A stretch of DNA of 64,000 nucleotides from Symsagittifera roscoffensis (lineage: Eukaryota > Xenacoelomorpha > Acoela > Convolutidae). The notes beneath the pieces are model-generated. The model searched no databases. It saw nothing but the letters and a program-made list of their open reading frames with translations, and was not told where the DNA came from. The translations under genes and the position numbers were made by a program. The stretch spans positions 1,230,537-1,294,536 of the forward strand of contig NC_087071.1 of assembly GCF_963678635.1 (NCBI RefSeq). Direction: 5' to 3'. Below, piece by piece: positions 11,658-24,413 of the stretch. How positions within the stretch are numbered: position 1 is the first letter of the stretch; every line of letters starts with the position of its first letter.

Positions 11658-12963
11658 ATACTGAGATTTTTGTAAACAACAAAGGAAACTTTTTTATTTA
11701 TTTAATTTGACTGTCAATCTATCCAGTTTGGCTCAAACTTGATTAAGTGCGACCGAATTTCGTCTCACATATATTACCATTTTTGGTTGTTATTTGTTTT
11801 TTCATATTCGCTGTTGATCATAGGAAAAGTTATGAGCTTGATTTATTGCAATTTTTAAAAGATGTTATCAAAATTTTGTTGATCAGTTGGTTGCAAAGAA
11901 TACGAAAGGTTCGTTCGTTTTTGTTTTTAAGTTACCCTGGTTGAAATTGTGTGCGCAAATTGTCAACTGCCAATCAAGTGTTTTTTTTATTTGTGCAACA
12001 CTCTCCTAAAAAAGAAAGTCCCTAAAACTACGTGAACCAAAGTTAAGATCAGCACTTGACATTTAAACGACCTGTGTTTTTTCGCTGCTGTTAGATTCGG
12101 GAATACAAACTTGCAAGAGGCAGTAAATTTTAATCGGTGTTACTAACTTGCTTACGCTTTTTTCAATAACCCAGCGTTACCAGCACTGGAGTTTTGTTAA
12201 TGATAATCGACTAAAGTGTCATGTTTAACTCAGCATTTATTATATTACACAAACAATCGATTATATCCAAAAAAAATGAAAAACAGTCTTAGATTTTTAT
12301 AAATCAAAATTATCTATTGTAATCGATTGAAAGATTTTTTCAAAAAAGCATTTTGATATTATTTGCGAATTTTGCAAAATTTAAAGTTTTCGAATTATCT
12401 AATTTCCTTCCATTTTAGTGTAGTTTATGTTGAACGTTTCCGTTTCATAATTTTTAATTTCGACAATAGGTTTTTGAATATATTTTTAAACTTTTTGATC
12501 AATTTGGCAGCTAATCAATCTACTCAATTCCTTTAACTGTTTTTGGTTACCATCGCCATTGTAAAAAAAAAATCCTTTCGCCCAATACCCCTCCTCACAC
12601 ACTACTCTTCCCACGACCACCTCCCTGTCGCTTGAACGGTAAAATTGAGAGTGATCAATAAAGGGGAGGTCTGGTGAACTGGGAGTGGAGGTTTAAACGT
12701 TTATGAGCTTCCTAATTGAAGGGTGTGTGGGAAAGTAGGGGCGGTTGTCAAACGTTGAGGGAGACTGGTAATATTTGGCATGAACGTGTTGGTTCGGTGT
12801 CTAAAATTGTAGAACAATGTTTGTAAAAGGTTTTGGTACCTGCAGACTTTTCTCATCCAAACGTTTCAAGAGTTTAATTAGCTCCATGCAATTTTTGCAG
12901 AAAAAATTGATTTTCATGGGTTTTTGTGGTCTAAAATTTTGCTTATATTGTCAAATTAATCAA
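11658..12963 (+). repeat. 1.3 kb tandem duplication, unit 2
   Basis: This is the direct repeat of 10360-11657, ending near TGTCAAATTAATCAA, where unit 1 has TGTCAAACTAATCAA. The head-to-tail layout with no intervening sequence suggests a local tandem duplication, not two transposon insertions. Confidence 0.85.
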
Positions 12964-13146
12964 TTTTGATATCTCCTAAAAATTGAAACTAATCGGTTCA
13001 CATCCCCTAAAAGTCCATTTTTATCGTTGAATGGGTCATGGAAATTGATTATATGGGTGGGTTGAACTTTTGTCGGTTTTAACCATTTCTATTTATTGTT
13101 TCACATGAAACTTCAGTGTGGTTAAATATATCAGAGTACTGATATA

Positions 13147-14358
13147 CCCGGGATGACTAAAACTTCCTATCATACAGTTTCTATATATGAGAAACTTCTT
13201 GTCATACAATTTCATACAGTTTGATACGTGCAGAAAACGCAGAAAATGTGTGAAATCTCTAAGATACGCAATTTTCCCTGTATGAAAATTGTATGATAGG
13301 TGTTTTTCCATAAACCAAGAGGTTGATTTTTTGTTTATAAGTTTATTTTTTGGAAGTTTTTGGGTTGTGTTTGCAACCGAACACAAGTGACAACGACCTT
13401 GATTTACTCAAAGCACCAAAGTATGGTCGGTATTGCATTTACAAGGCATAGAAAACGACCTGAATTGCCTTAAAGCTGTCTTTCACAAATGATATAACAA
13501 AAGTAACAAACTTTTTTTTGGCAAAATTTTTCAACGATTCCATACGTACAAAAAATTGTATGAAAACTCTATTATAAGCATTTTCCCATAAATTGCAATT
13601 GGATGATAGGTGTTTTCTCCATAAACCAAAAACTAGTTTTTTGTTCGTAAATTTATTTTCTGAAAAATTTTGGATTGTATTTGCAACCGAACACAAGTGA
13701 AAAAACCTTGGTTACTCAATGCACCAAAGGTTGGACGGTTTTACATTTAATAAGCATAAAAAACGACTTGAATTGTCTTCATGATGTCTTTCACGAACGA
13801 TACAATAGAAGTAACAAACTTTCATCTTTTTGCAAAATTTTCAAAAGATGATTATTTTAAATTTTTGAATTTTCAAATTATCAGAAATTGATCAAGGCAT
13901 ATATAAACACGCCATAAAATAGAAATAGGAAGTTTCAGCGTTTTCTTAAAAAAGTGAAAATAAAAAATGCCAACATTTTAGTATCCAGGACTACGTTAGG
14001 CACAAAAAAACCTAATTTTTGCATGCTAAATTTTTTTATTGGAAAATGTTTGTTTGCGTACAAAAATCGATTCGCGGTTGAAAAAAGTGTTGAGAGCAAA
14101 TTTTCAAAATTACCGTCGCCATCAAAAAAATGCCAGGCATACATTTTCTATATATGGGAATGGTATGATAAGCAATTTTCCGAACAACAAAAACCCCGGT
14201 GTTTTATCACCAGACTGTTTTATTAGAATCAAATAGCCGCAGAAATAAGTTAATATCCTTTTTCAACCATTTAACGAAAGTGTATGAAAATTTTATGACA
14301 AGCATTTTGCACACACTTGGTGTATGGATTTGTATGATAAGCCTTTTCGGTCAACCGG
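13147..14358 (+). mobile_element. TIR element (MITE-like), copy C, internally duplicated
   Basis: It begins CCCGGGATGAC and ends GGTCAACCGG. It is flanked by TA on both sides (13145-13146 and 14359-14360), the expected target duplication of Tc1/mariner-like elements. The block containing CACAAGTGA, ACTCAA..GCACCAAAG and CATACGTACAAAAAATTG occurs twice (about 13200-13500 and 13530-13800), which explains the 1.2 kb length. GTATCCAGGACTACGTTA and CACCAGACTGTTTTATTAGAATCA match copy B. No transposase ORF is seen. Confidence 0.7.
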
Positions 14359-17300
14359 TACTTAGCAGCCCATGGAACGCTGATAATTACTTCACGATTT
14401 TGATCATACAACATTAAAAAATGACTATGAAAACACTGACATCGCGATTATAAAAAAAAGAGTTGTCTCTCTTTTTATTTCTTCTTATGAGAAAAGACAG
14501 ATAGTGAACTTGTTTTGATATAGGTAAGGAAGAAGACACTGAATGCGAGTTTTTTTTGCGGCCTCAAATAACTTGGATGGACTTTTTTCACAGAGAAGTT
14601 ACTGTAGCATAAGTTTCATCGTCTTTCATGTGGAATCAAAGATTTTAACATCCGGGCCTGATTTCATGTAGTTGTAAAGTTTTTTTTTCAAAATCATTTG
14701 TCTGCAAACAGATTCGCTAAAAAAAGAATGGGAGACGCCGAAAAATCAAAGATATCAACTTGAATTATTCAGAAAAGCCTCTGCTACAATGATACGCCTA
14801 AATAACTATCATTTTATTCATAGCAGATGTTTTTGCAGTACTTTCGGAAATTGCGGTTTCCGAAATTATCTCCATATGGCATAGCTTGAAAATTAAGATC
14901 CATGAGTTTATTTTAGTTTTGCATCTGCTCGCTGGCATTCGCGACGCTCATTTTTGTAATCCAAAATTTCTTCTTTCTCGCATCAAAATTTTAATTGTTT
15001 TCTTTATTAAAACACTTTAAATTTGAAATCGGTATCATACATTTCTTATTTGTTTAGCCGCCATTTTCTGTTTCATCTATACTTACAATAAGTTGATACT
15101 AAAAATTTGGTTTTTCTGCTCTTTTACTCTTTTTTTTCTCAGCAAAATATTACTAGCTTGCCATTTACATTATTTTTGAACATAAACAAACAGTTATTTA
15201 TGATACCTGTTTCTTCACCGGCGCGAATCTAAGGTCGTTACTGCGAGGGTTGATAGTTTTGCTCTTTTTTTATACGACAATGAAATTTATTGTCAAATAG
15301 AACGCTGGTAAAATAAATCAAACGGAAAATGAGCCGCATCTTTTTCTAACAAAACTTTCGGCACCGAAAAAAAAAAACAGAAAATGTAGGAAAAATACGC
15401 CCATGAGCGTTCCTTTCAATTTGTTGGCGCTAGTTTTCCCCTCAAAGTTAGGCTACAATATAAGCCAAAAACAGGTGTCGTAAAATAGAAGTGAAAACTT
15501 TCTGGGGTCATTTCGACGCTCTGTTTAATGGGTGTCAATTTTTGAGTTTTTGATTACTTCGATCAACGTCAAGTTTGAAATTATTACCCCAAAACTGATC
15601 TGTTGTTCACAAATATGTTTTGCCTCGAAGTTTCCGCATCTAATTTCAAGCTTTAATAATCGATTACGATAAGATTTTAGAACCAGTCTTATGAAAATTG
15701 ATTTTAATCTATGAAGAATCAATTATAATTTCTCTTTTTAGAATAAAATCCAATCAACTATTATACATTATAATCGATTATAACCGAATACTTTAATCCG
15801 AATTTACTTTTCTAATTTTTTGTTTTGCAAAAAAAAAATTTCTGTATAATCAATAATTGTTCATTAAAAACCCTTTTGTTTGCCTATTTTGTCTTCGACA
15901 TTCCACCCGAATTGCTTACGTTTTATGCTTTTCGCAGACATAAGCTTATGAAAAACTTGGAAAATGGTTTTAGTAGTTTTCAAATCAATTTCAATTTATA
16001 GCGTTTTTTTAAAAAAATTTTTCATTGTTATAGTTGTTTTATGATGGACATTTTTTCAGCACACTGCTTTAGTTTCATGATTTTTATACAAATTTTTTTT
16101 TCGCCTAACGCGGGATTTTTCAACTAATATGAGGAGATCTCTATGAAACTTTTGTTTCTTAGTCAAACTTGGTGTTCATTTTTAGAGATTTTTGAAAAAA
16201 AACTGTTACGTCTTATAATGTATTTGTATTGATTATAAGAGATTATAAGAGAATATAATAGATCAGAGCAGATTATAAAAGATTGTAGGAAAAAAATTTT
16301 TCGCTTTCAATTTACAATACTGTCACTACAAATGTTATCATTATAATGGAATATAAATCGTTTAAACATCTAAATTTAGCGCTTATTATGACTTATAATT
16401 TTGATAAAATTACAAATATAATTGTGCTAAAATCGACATTTTCGTTTTTTTTTACTGAGTACGGGTCAGGTGTCTTTTCTATAGGTAACCTTTTCCCGAG
16501 CAGAGTTTTTCAACCCAAACTTGAGCAAAACTTGAGTGGTTTGAGCGGAATTCATAGACAATTACGCTTAGGGTGGCTTTAGATTGAATGGTTTTTGCGC
16601 AGTTTTGAGTTTTTGGACTTGTTTTAAAAATTGTTGAGCGATTTTTAGTTGACATTTTGGGAGACGTAATGGACCGTGACGATTGTTTTTTTTTGGAACC
16701 TTGAAGTCTAGGTTGATTTTTGGCTCATAATATGGTATTACGGAAATGGAGATTTTCAGAGTTATAAAGGGTTGATTGTATGTGCTCTGCAACGAACGAA
16801 CCGGTATCAAAATTTCGGGAAAAAATTCGGAAAAATTGCTCAAGATTGGAGCGTTTTCGGTTTGAGCGGTTCCTGCTGAAAATTGAGCAACTTTGAACGT
16901 TTTGATAATTTTGCAATCATTTGATTGGTTTTTGAGCGGTTTGAGCGCAATCGTTTAGATAAACTGCTCAAACGGCTCAAATCGTGAGCGGTTATTGAGC
17001 GAGCTTTTGACTAGGCGCTAGTAATTACTCGCCAATCGACAAATGAACGAGCAAACAAATTAAAACAAACTGCTCAATTTGCCAGACTGCAATTAGTTGC
17101 CAAATAATTCTTAAAAATATGTCCAAACAATGTCCGTTATCGATCCTTGTTGTGATTAATTTTTTTCCTTTGACTTTCGGTTTTGCTTAGAACCTTTTAA
17201 TCTGGCCTTAATTGACCATCGGTTGATCATCCACTGTATGCGTTAGTTTTAGAACAGACGATTCAATTGAAAGCATTTCATTATTTGTTTGTTTCCTTAT

Positions 17301-20042
17301 AGATTAGTGGTTCAAAAGTTGTAGAATTAACAGACATAACGTCATATTTTTTTACTTCTTTTGCTCAATTTTGGTCAACCTTGTTTCTAAACTGCTAGTG
17401 TTTCAATTTTTTCAGATTCATTGACTAACTTTCAATTTTTTTTAACACAGTTTTCGTGTAATGAACTCGGTCGGCCGAAGGCTTTTGGTCGACCCATCTC
17501 AAATTTACTTGGATTGAAAAATTGTTATAAACTGACCACACCATGCCGGAGAAGAATTTGTCCCTTTTTTGATCATCCTTAAGATCCCTGGTTCTCTCTT
17601 CGTAAATCTAAGTGTTTTGTCAATCTTCAAAACAAATTGTCTCTAAAAAGATTTTTCTGAAAACACCATCCTAATCAAGAAACTATTTCGTAGACCAAGT
17701 TCTCTAGGAATGAGTTTCTTTTAAACTTCTTACTCCTCTTTTTGAAAAAGTTGCATCTACCTTTGTGGCTCACTGCATTTTCTGTCATGTAGTGAGCACC
17801 AAACGCTAAGATCAAGTATATCCTCACTTAGAGAAAATAGTTCTTTCATACAGCTTTACACTAGTTTTATTATTAGTTTTTTTGCAACAACTTCAGTTTT
17901 TTTAATTTTTTTTTCTGTTTCAATCATAGAAAGTAATTCAAACATATACTCGTTTTATACAAAAAAAATCAGAAATTTTGGAATAAGTTTCATTGAAATG
18001 AATTTTCATGATTGACAGTAAAACATTACTTTTGATCAATCTTGCCATATAAATTTGAACGTGTTGTATGTGGCTCGAAATATTTGACAGAATTTTTTAA
18101 TCTGGGCGTTTTTCAAAATGGCTTTTATTTTGTGTAATTATGTGATGAATGGCTTAGTTTTTTTTGGTAAGTATAATAATGTTTTGTGCAGCAGCGGAAT
18201 TTTTCGTTTCGTTATTAGTTTAAAAAAACTGGAAAAAATTCATTGAAAAGTTATTGAAAAGTTCATTGAAAGTTTTTTGACATTTCTACGTAGAAAAACT
18301 TTAAACTTTTGAAAGAGTTTTGGCGAAAACTTTTCTTAAAGGTATCAAGACTTTTAAAAAATATATCTGAGGAGGCACTTTTTGCTCAAACTGGCGGAAA
18401 ATAAAAAAATTTTTTCTCGAATCTAAAGACTTGTTTCATGATACTTTTGCCGAACACCCCTCCACCTCACCACCGTCCTATTAGGTTTTGCGGAAACCTT
18501 TGCAACAACACCTGGCTTGCGTGTTTGATCCAGAAAAATTAATTGAAAAACTTCTATTGGTAAAATATATTTTAGAACTTATTTCCAATATGTGATTTAT
18601 GCTAATCAGTTTCGTCTGCTGTTGTTTTTCCGACTTTTGAAAAAGTTGACGGAAAATATGTGCTTGGGTGATTTTTTTTCTCCTGACAAACGGTTATACG
18701 TTAGTCGAAGCGAATTATTGTCCTGAATCCGAAGTAAAAAAAAATTATTATTTTTTTGTTTATGGGGTTTAGAATTTCCATTTGTGATTATTGACGAGCT
18801 ATACATTTACTGCTTTTACGCGTAAGGGGAGATTTAGTCCATCTGAAACTGTTGCAAAATGAATTGAGGCATCCTATTAGGTCTCTGTGATACTTTTCTT
18901 TATTCGAATAGTTTTGCACTTTTACAGAGTGTGAGGGTGTAATTTAAACCTTTCTTTTTTGAAATTTTCATTATTTTTTCATGGCGAACACTGCTCAAAG
19001 GTTGTTTAAAATCAGTGGGAACACCAAAGTTTTGCCGTAATGTGAGCACACTTGTTGAAGAATATGATAAAAAAAATTGGTCTGAACTGATTTTGTTCAA
19101 TTGAACAGAACGCATACAATTCGTTAGGATAACTTTCGTGCAACCGATCCGACTGGTTTTTACGGAATAGGTAGCCCTTTAATTAGATCATAACGGTTAT
19201 TGAAATTGACGCTCAAAAATGAAAAAAACAAGACTGCTCGTGTACAAGGCGAAGCCGTGAATGTTCCGACAGCATTTTCAAACAAGTTTAAAGTTTTGGC
19301 TGAAAAGTAGATGAGTTAATCGAATTCAAGCTGATTTTTATTTCAATTTAGCAAATTTTAGACTCTCATACTTTTGTGGTTTTGCGAAAAGTAATCGCAC
19401 GTGAGACTTTTTTTTCAATTGTGTTTAGATCACCAATATCTTTCGGGTGTTAGTAAAAACCTCCATTGACTCCGAAACGATCAATTGAAAAATCGAAAAC
19501 TGACAGAATAACAAAAAACACTCAGAGCATAAAACTGCGTACTTTCTTCAAAAAAGGAAACAAAAAATTCGGTTAAAAACGGAGAATGATACAACAGAAC
19601 ATCATCAACACTCCTTTACATAATTTACACTACAGTAAACCACGCCTATTTTCCTTAGCACTATTTCGAGAAACAACAAAGTAAAGATGAAAACTGGCTT
19701 GATAGACATTACAAAACCATGTTTGGTTTTTTAACAACAGATCTCAGGCCTCAATTGGCATAAACATCTTTAAGGTCAACTCAAATATGCCTAAAACAGT
19801 TTTGCAGTTTTTAATAATCACGTCTAATCTATTTGACTTCATTTCTTCAAGCTCGTTCTAGGTGGTTTAGACATTTAGTTTTAGACTAAGATATCTTTAT
19901 TGGAGTTTTTGAATATTTGTACATAAAACGTATTCGAAACGCTAAGAAACGTCAAAAAGCGGACCAAAATGTCGCCTACGAAGATTTCCATCTAATTTCT
20001 TCAGAGTTGCAAATGGTACCTGTACCCAGGGGATTTTCTGTG
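14359..20042. other. 5.7 kb AT-rich region without recognised genes
   Basis: No ORF carries a recognisable domain. Short local repeats occur: GATTATAAGA repeated at about 16230-16290, ATAATCGATTA-like motifs around 15655-15790, and many TTGAGCGG/TTTGAGC motifs at about 16505-17010. Unidentified transposon remnants or introns are possible. Confidence 0.4.
16932..16980. repeat. Inverted repeat with TTGAGCGGTTTGAGC arms
   Basis: The left arm TTGAGCGGTTTGAGC (16932-16946) and right arm GCTCAAACGGCTCAA (16966-16980) pair with one mismatch around a 19-nt loop. It is embedded in a cluster of TTGAGC motifs that continues on both sides. Confidence 0.75.
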
Positions 20043-20212
20043 CAAGATCTGAAATTCTTTATTTCTGACATAAGTTGGTTCTCAGATCTGAAATTCTTTA
20101 TTTCAGATCTTGATAAGAGTTTGCAAATTTCAGATCTAAAATTTGGATCTGAAATGAAAAATTTCAGATCTGAAATAACCTTGAAAAACAAAATTTCAGA
20201 TCTGAAATCGAT
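20043..20212. repeat. Cluster of ATTTCAGATCTGAAAT palindromes
   Basis: The 16-bp palindrome ATTTCAGATCTGAAAT and its half-sites CAGATCTGAAATTCTTTATT occur about eight times in 170 bp, in both orientations. Because the unit is palindromic, both strands read as ORFs (19917-20336 plus, 19976-20191 minus) with the same SDLKFF-like peptide. These ORFs are artefacts of the repeat. Confidence 0.85.
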
Positions 20213-21785
20213 TTTGAGAAGTCCTTACTTAAATTATATTTTATGCATTTCAAGCAAAACATGGAGTTTGTACTTTTTGATGTTTCTGCGTTGCACAATT
20301 ATGTTGAGATTAACTAGTGGTATGAATATTTGTTAAAATTATTAGAAGACCTGTAACATTGTTGTTTTCATGCGCTACTTATGCGTTTCCAATGTTTATA
20401 TCATGCTTCATATTAGAATGAAGCGACAATATTTTGCTATTTATATTTGATAGGAGCTTTTTGACTAGACCATAAGGTAATCAAGATATCTTATAGCTTT
20501 ACTAAGTTCTTTCTGTCGTTTTTTTCTTCTGTAGAAAAAGGTTTGTTATTGATTTTTAATTTTTTTAGATCGGAAGCCACCTGCGTGTTCGAGAGAGTTT
20601 AATTTCCGTACCAGCAAAAGCAAGTTTTCATTACGAGGAATTGCAATCAAATTAGCAATTCAGGAAAACAAAATTTTTGAATAATTGATGTTCAGATCCC
20701 TACGATGATTTTGGACTAAATTTTTACAATATCCACTTTAAAATAAGGTGTAATAAAATATATTTTTTTCAGCCGTCTGTTGTATATGTAGTGCAAAAAA
20801 ATTTGAAAACCTAGAGCCATTCTTTATCTACATTGCAAAACGAAATATTAAAAGCTACTTTATCTGCAATTTTTAGTCTAAAAGTTTTGAATACATATGA
20901 ACAATTGATGAAAGCTGCTTACAGTCAGCGGAATTTTGAGGTGGTTCTATCATAACAATGAACCAAACTGAAATCATAAAATATTGTTCTTTTTAAAAAC
21001 TGTTTTCAAAAACCTACATAGACCACTATGGTGGATATTCAGACTGATGTCACTTAAGTTAAGTAATTTGGTGAATTCATACTTTGAGGCATAAAAACAT
21101 TTCTGATCAGCAATTTTTGGTGACTATAATAGCGAAAGTGATTTTAGACCGAAGTGCTAGATTTTTTTTGCTCTTTGTTTTTCTTCGAGGTTTTTGCATA
21201 AACTGTGAAAACTGTTTTGCGTAGCTAGAATTTGACAACCATAGCCGCTTTGTATGCTTAACAAATTTCTTAGAAAAACTCTTTGCTTGTTCTTTTTTGC
21301 TCATCCAAAACATTAATGGTTGCATTAGATACCCATTTTTTGTCAGTAATTTTAGCGCCGAAGACAAAATTTGGTAAAAAGAAAGGCCGACAATGGCATT
21401 TTGAGCACTTAATGAAAACTTTCGATCAAAAACTGCTTTTTCGGCGTGCCATCTTGTCGGTCTTTAAGATAAATTGGCGCTGAAAACGACTTTAGAAAAT
21501 TATTATGGTTGATCGCGGATGTCGTTAAAGTTGACGTCGTAATATAGGGGGACCTATTTGCTCAACATGAGTCAGCTCGGTACAATAAATAATCCGCCAT
21601 CGAATACTAATACCAGAAAAAAACTCATTCTGATTTCCTTCATTTACCAAAATGAGTTCTCGTAGCTAGACTATCAACCCTGACCATCAACTAAGGTTTT
21701 TTGCAAAATTGAATCTAAATAAACTTCAATGTTTGAGTCGACTTTGTTCTGTAAACAGGTTTGTTCTGTTGAATCGAATTTACTA
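20213..21785. other. AT-rich sequence without a recognised gene
   Basis: The best ORF is 86 aa on the minus strand (21107-21367), Lys/Ser/Phe-rich and of no recognised family. A transposase remnant is possible but unsupported. Confidence 0.35.
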
Positions 21786-22730
21786 CCCCGGGTTGACCAA
21801 AAATGCTTGTCATTCAATTCTCATAAAAGCAAAGTTTCTTTTCATAGAAATTCATACAATTCCATACGTACAGAAAATTGATTGAAAACTCTATAATAAG
21901 CATTTTCTCATAAATGGAAATTGTATGATAGTTGGTTTTCTCCATAATTCAAAAAGTTGTTTTTTTCGTAAATTTATTTTCAGAAAAATTAATTTTGGGT
22001 TGTATTTGCATCCAAACACAAGTGAAAAAAACCTTGGTTACTCAAAGCACCAAAGGTTGGACAGTTGTACATTTAATAAGCATAAAAAACTACTTGAATT
22101 GTCTTCATGATGTCTTTCACGAATGATACAATAGAAGTAACAAACTTTTAGTTTTTGGCAAAATTTTTCAGTGATGATTATTTTAAATTTTTGAATTTTC
22201 AATTTATCAGACATTGATCAAAGCATACATAAAAACGCCATACAAAAAAAAGTTTGAAAAAAAATTTCAAGTGAAAAGAAAAATAAGCTAATATTATCGT
22301 ATCCAGGACTACGTTATGCACAAAAAAAAATTAAGTTTTGCATGCAGAAAAAAATTTCGGAAAAAGTTTGCTGGCGTACAAAAGTCGATTTGCGGTTGAA
22401 AAAAAAAACATGAAAACTTTTGGGGCAAATTTTCAAAATTAATTCAAAAATTTTTGCGTCGCCATCAAAAAATGCCAGTCAAAGAAATAGAATGGAAAGC
22501 ATTTTTTTTCAAAAAAAAATATTTCAATCATTTTTTCTGTCACCAGTCTGTTCAACTGTACCCAAAAAGCCACAGAAATGGTTAAATTTTTTTTCTTCTG
22601 TTTTTCGAAAATGTATGAAAATTGTATCACAAGCGTTTTCTCCATGCACTTGATGTATGGATTTGTATGATAATGATTTTTTTATGGAATTATATGCTAA
22701 GCATTTTCGGTGTGTGGATGTCAACCCGAG
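21786..22730 (+). mobile_element. TIR element (MITE-like), copy D
   Basis: The left end CCCCGGGTTGACCAAAAATGCTT and the right end, whose reverse complement begins CTCGGGTTGAC, show the family TIRs most clearly. TA precedes the left end (21784-21785); the right flank is AC. The interior order matches copies B and C: CATACGTACAGAAAATTG, CACAAGTGA, ACTCAAAGCACCAAAGG, TCAGACATTGATCAAAGCATA and GTATCCAGGACTACGTTA. The overlapping short ORFs inside differ between copies and are not genes. Confidence 0.75.
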
Positions 22731-24001
22731 ACAATGGTAAGGCTTGCATTAGGCCCGAAAATATTTAAAGTTATTCCTTTTTTATAATTTGTTTTCCTCG
22801 TACAGTTATTACATTATGTTATAAATTGTTTTCCTCGTACAGTTAAAATCCGCTTAATACACTTTCTCGGATTTCTTTATATTGGAAAAACATGGATTTG
22901 AAACAAGCGATAATTTGCCAATTTGTTAAGATGATTATTCGACGAAAATTTTGTTTTTTATTTCTTTTAGTTACAATTTTCATGGTCATGCAGAATTGTC
23001 GGAAGAAGGTACTCAACTTTCGCATATCAAGATTGATTATTACTAACATGTTTGGTGCAAAAAAGGCCTATAGAAATTATCAACCATAATATTGTTCATT
23101 CGCTCCTAGACATCGAAACAAGCTGACAAAAACATTCAAATTAATCACTATCGGGTACAAAGTCATGCTCAAAACCATTTCAAGTTAATAAGGACTGTAA
23201 CATATGAGGATTTCTCAAACCTTGTTTATTAATAAAGAAACACAAAAAAAACCTATATTCTTCACAATTGAAATTTTAGAAAAAAAATATCAGATCAAAA
23301 GATGTTTAAAATCAGAACAATTTTAAAGCTCGGCTGTATAATAAAACAATACCTTTTTTTAAGTTAATAAGCTGAGATAAATCAAGTTATTGATTAAATT
23401 CAAGCTTTGCGTTTTTCAAATAGTCACGCCCATGCCTTATTCAAAAGATTGCTTTCACACAAAATTTTCAAAATTTTTCTCTTAATTGTAAGGTTCTTAT
23501 CAAATATTTGAATCAAACGAGTCGAATACCTGTAGTTTATGCAAAATAACAGAGCAGTTATGAACTCAATGTTTTTGGATAAGAAATTGAAACTTGCAGC
23601 CATTATATTAGCCAATTTGTAAACCAGATACAGACTATCTTGAGATTTCACAACAGAGGGTTAAGACCTTCTACATTTCAAGAAATTTGGAACAAAACTT
23701 TAGAGAGTGGACATCAATATTGCAAAAACCAAAAAATACATACTCAGATAATTGAATTAAATATTTCAGAGCAGAAAAGTATCTGTATTATTGTCCTCAC
23801 TTAAAGAGAAACGCGAAATAGTTTTTAGGAACTCTTTCATGGAAGAAAAATTCAAGTCTTAGTGTTCTTTTCCAATTTCGAATTTCATCCATGGGTTTAA
23901 AGGTGCAGTTACCCAAACTAACAAAAAATAATAAGTCAAAATTTTTAGAAACAACAGAAAACTCAATATCGCTTGTTTGTGATAATATTAATTTTAGGAT
24001 G
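22731..24001. other. Host flank upstream of the retroelement
   Basis: AT-rich, with only short ORFs without domains (the 65-aa ORF at 22892-23089 has a hydrophobic stretch but nothing more). No exon of the claudin-like gene found downstream of the retroelement was recognised here. Confidence 0.4.
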
Positions 24002-24116
24002 TGGAACCTGATCTAAACTATATTTTATGATTGGATAAATTAAATGTTTTACCAATGTAAAGTATTTAATATTAACCAATCATGATCCATCTAACTAACA
24101 ACCCACTTATTTGTAA

Positions 24117-24144
24117 GTGCTGAAGTTACTTGTAATTTCAGCAC
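24117..24144 (+). promoter_or_regulatory. LTR hairpin, 12-bp stem with CTTG loop
   Basis: The arms GTGCTGAAGTTA and TAATTTCAGCAC surround a CTTG loop. At the ninth pair this copy has G opposite T (G-U in RNA), while the LTR at 58580-58607 has A opposite T, so pairing is kept. A TAR-like or packaging role is possible but not shown. Confidence 0.6.
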
Positions 24145-24205
24145 CAGAGAGATTTGAATTTAACTTAGAAATTAGTTGGACTCTCCCGAGCACTTCAGCA
24201 GCCGC

Positions 24206-24211
24206 AATAAA
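24206..24211 (+). terminator. Polyadenylation signal AATAAA in 5' LTR
   Basis: AATAAA lies in the middle of the LTR within GCCGCAATAAACCAGTATAC. The same hexamer and context are kept in the LTR at 58465-58874. In the 3' LTR of an intact provirus it would direct 3' end formation. Confidence 0.5.
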
Positions 24212-24413
24212 CCAGTATACCCTAGATCTATTGAGCCTAGCAGAGACTAGTTAAACAACCTGAGACTAGATAGTATAAGAGTAAGATTAGGATCGGTATT
24301 AGACTAAGAAGTTGCACGAATCTATCCGGCCGAAAATAAGATAGCGTGACGAGCAGACGGTGTACCCTATCCGAAATTACTCTATGAGTTATACATCCCA
24401 GTTCTAACTCATC

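Larger units (their letters stand above)
24002..24411 (+). repeat. 5' LTR of copy 1 (410 bp)
   Basis: It begins TGGAACCTGATC and ends CTAACTCA, giving the canonical TG...CA. It aligns end to end, with equal length, to 58465-58874 at the far end of copy 2. It contains a polyadenylation signal AATAAA at 24206-24211 and a conserved hairpin at 24117-24144. A PBS-like sequence starts two bases after the LTR end, which supports the 3' boundary. The 5' boundary could be one base earlier because both LTR copies share GTGGAACC. Confidence 0.85.

Noticed and set aside
19917-20336. 139-aa ORF with repeated SDLKFF-like peptide
   Set aside because: It is caused by the AGATCT palindrome array; the opposite strand gives the same peptide.
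21107-21367. 86-aa minus-strand ORF as a transposase fragment
   Set aside because: It has no catalytic motif, no TIRs around it and no second copy.
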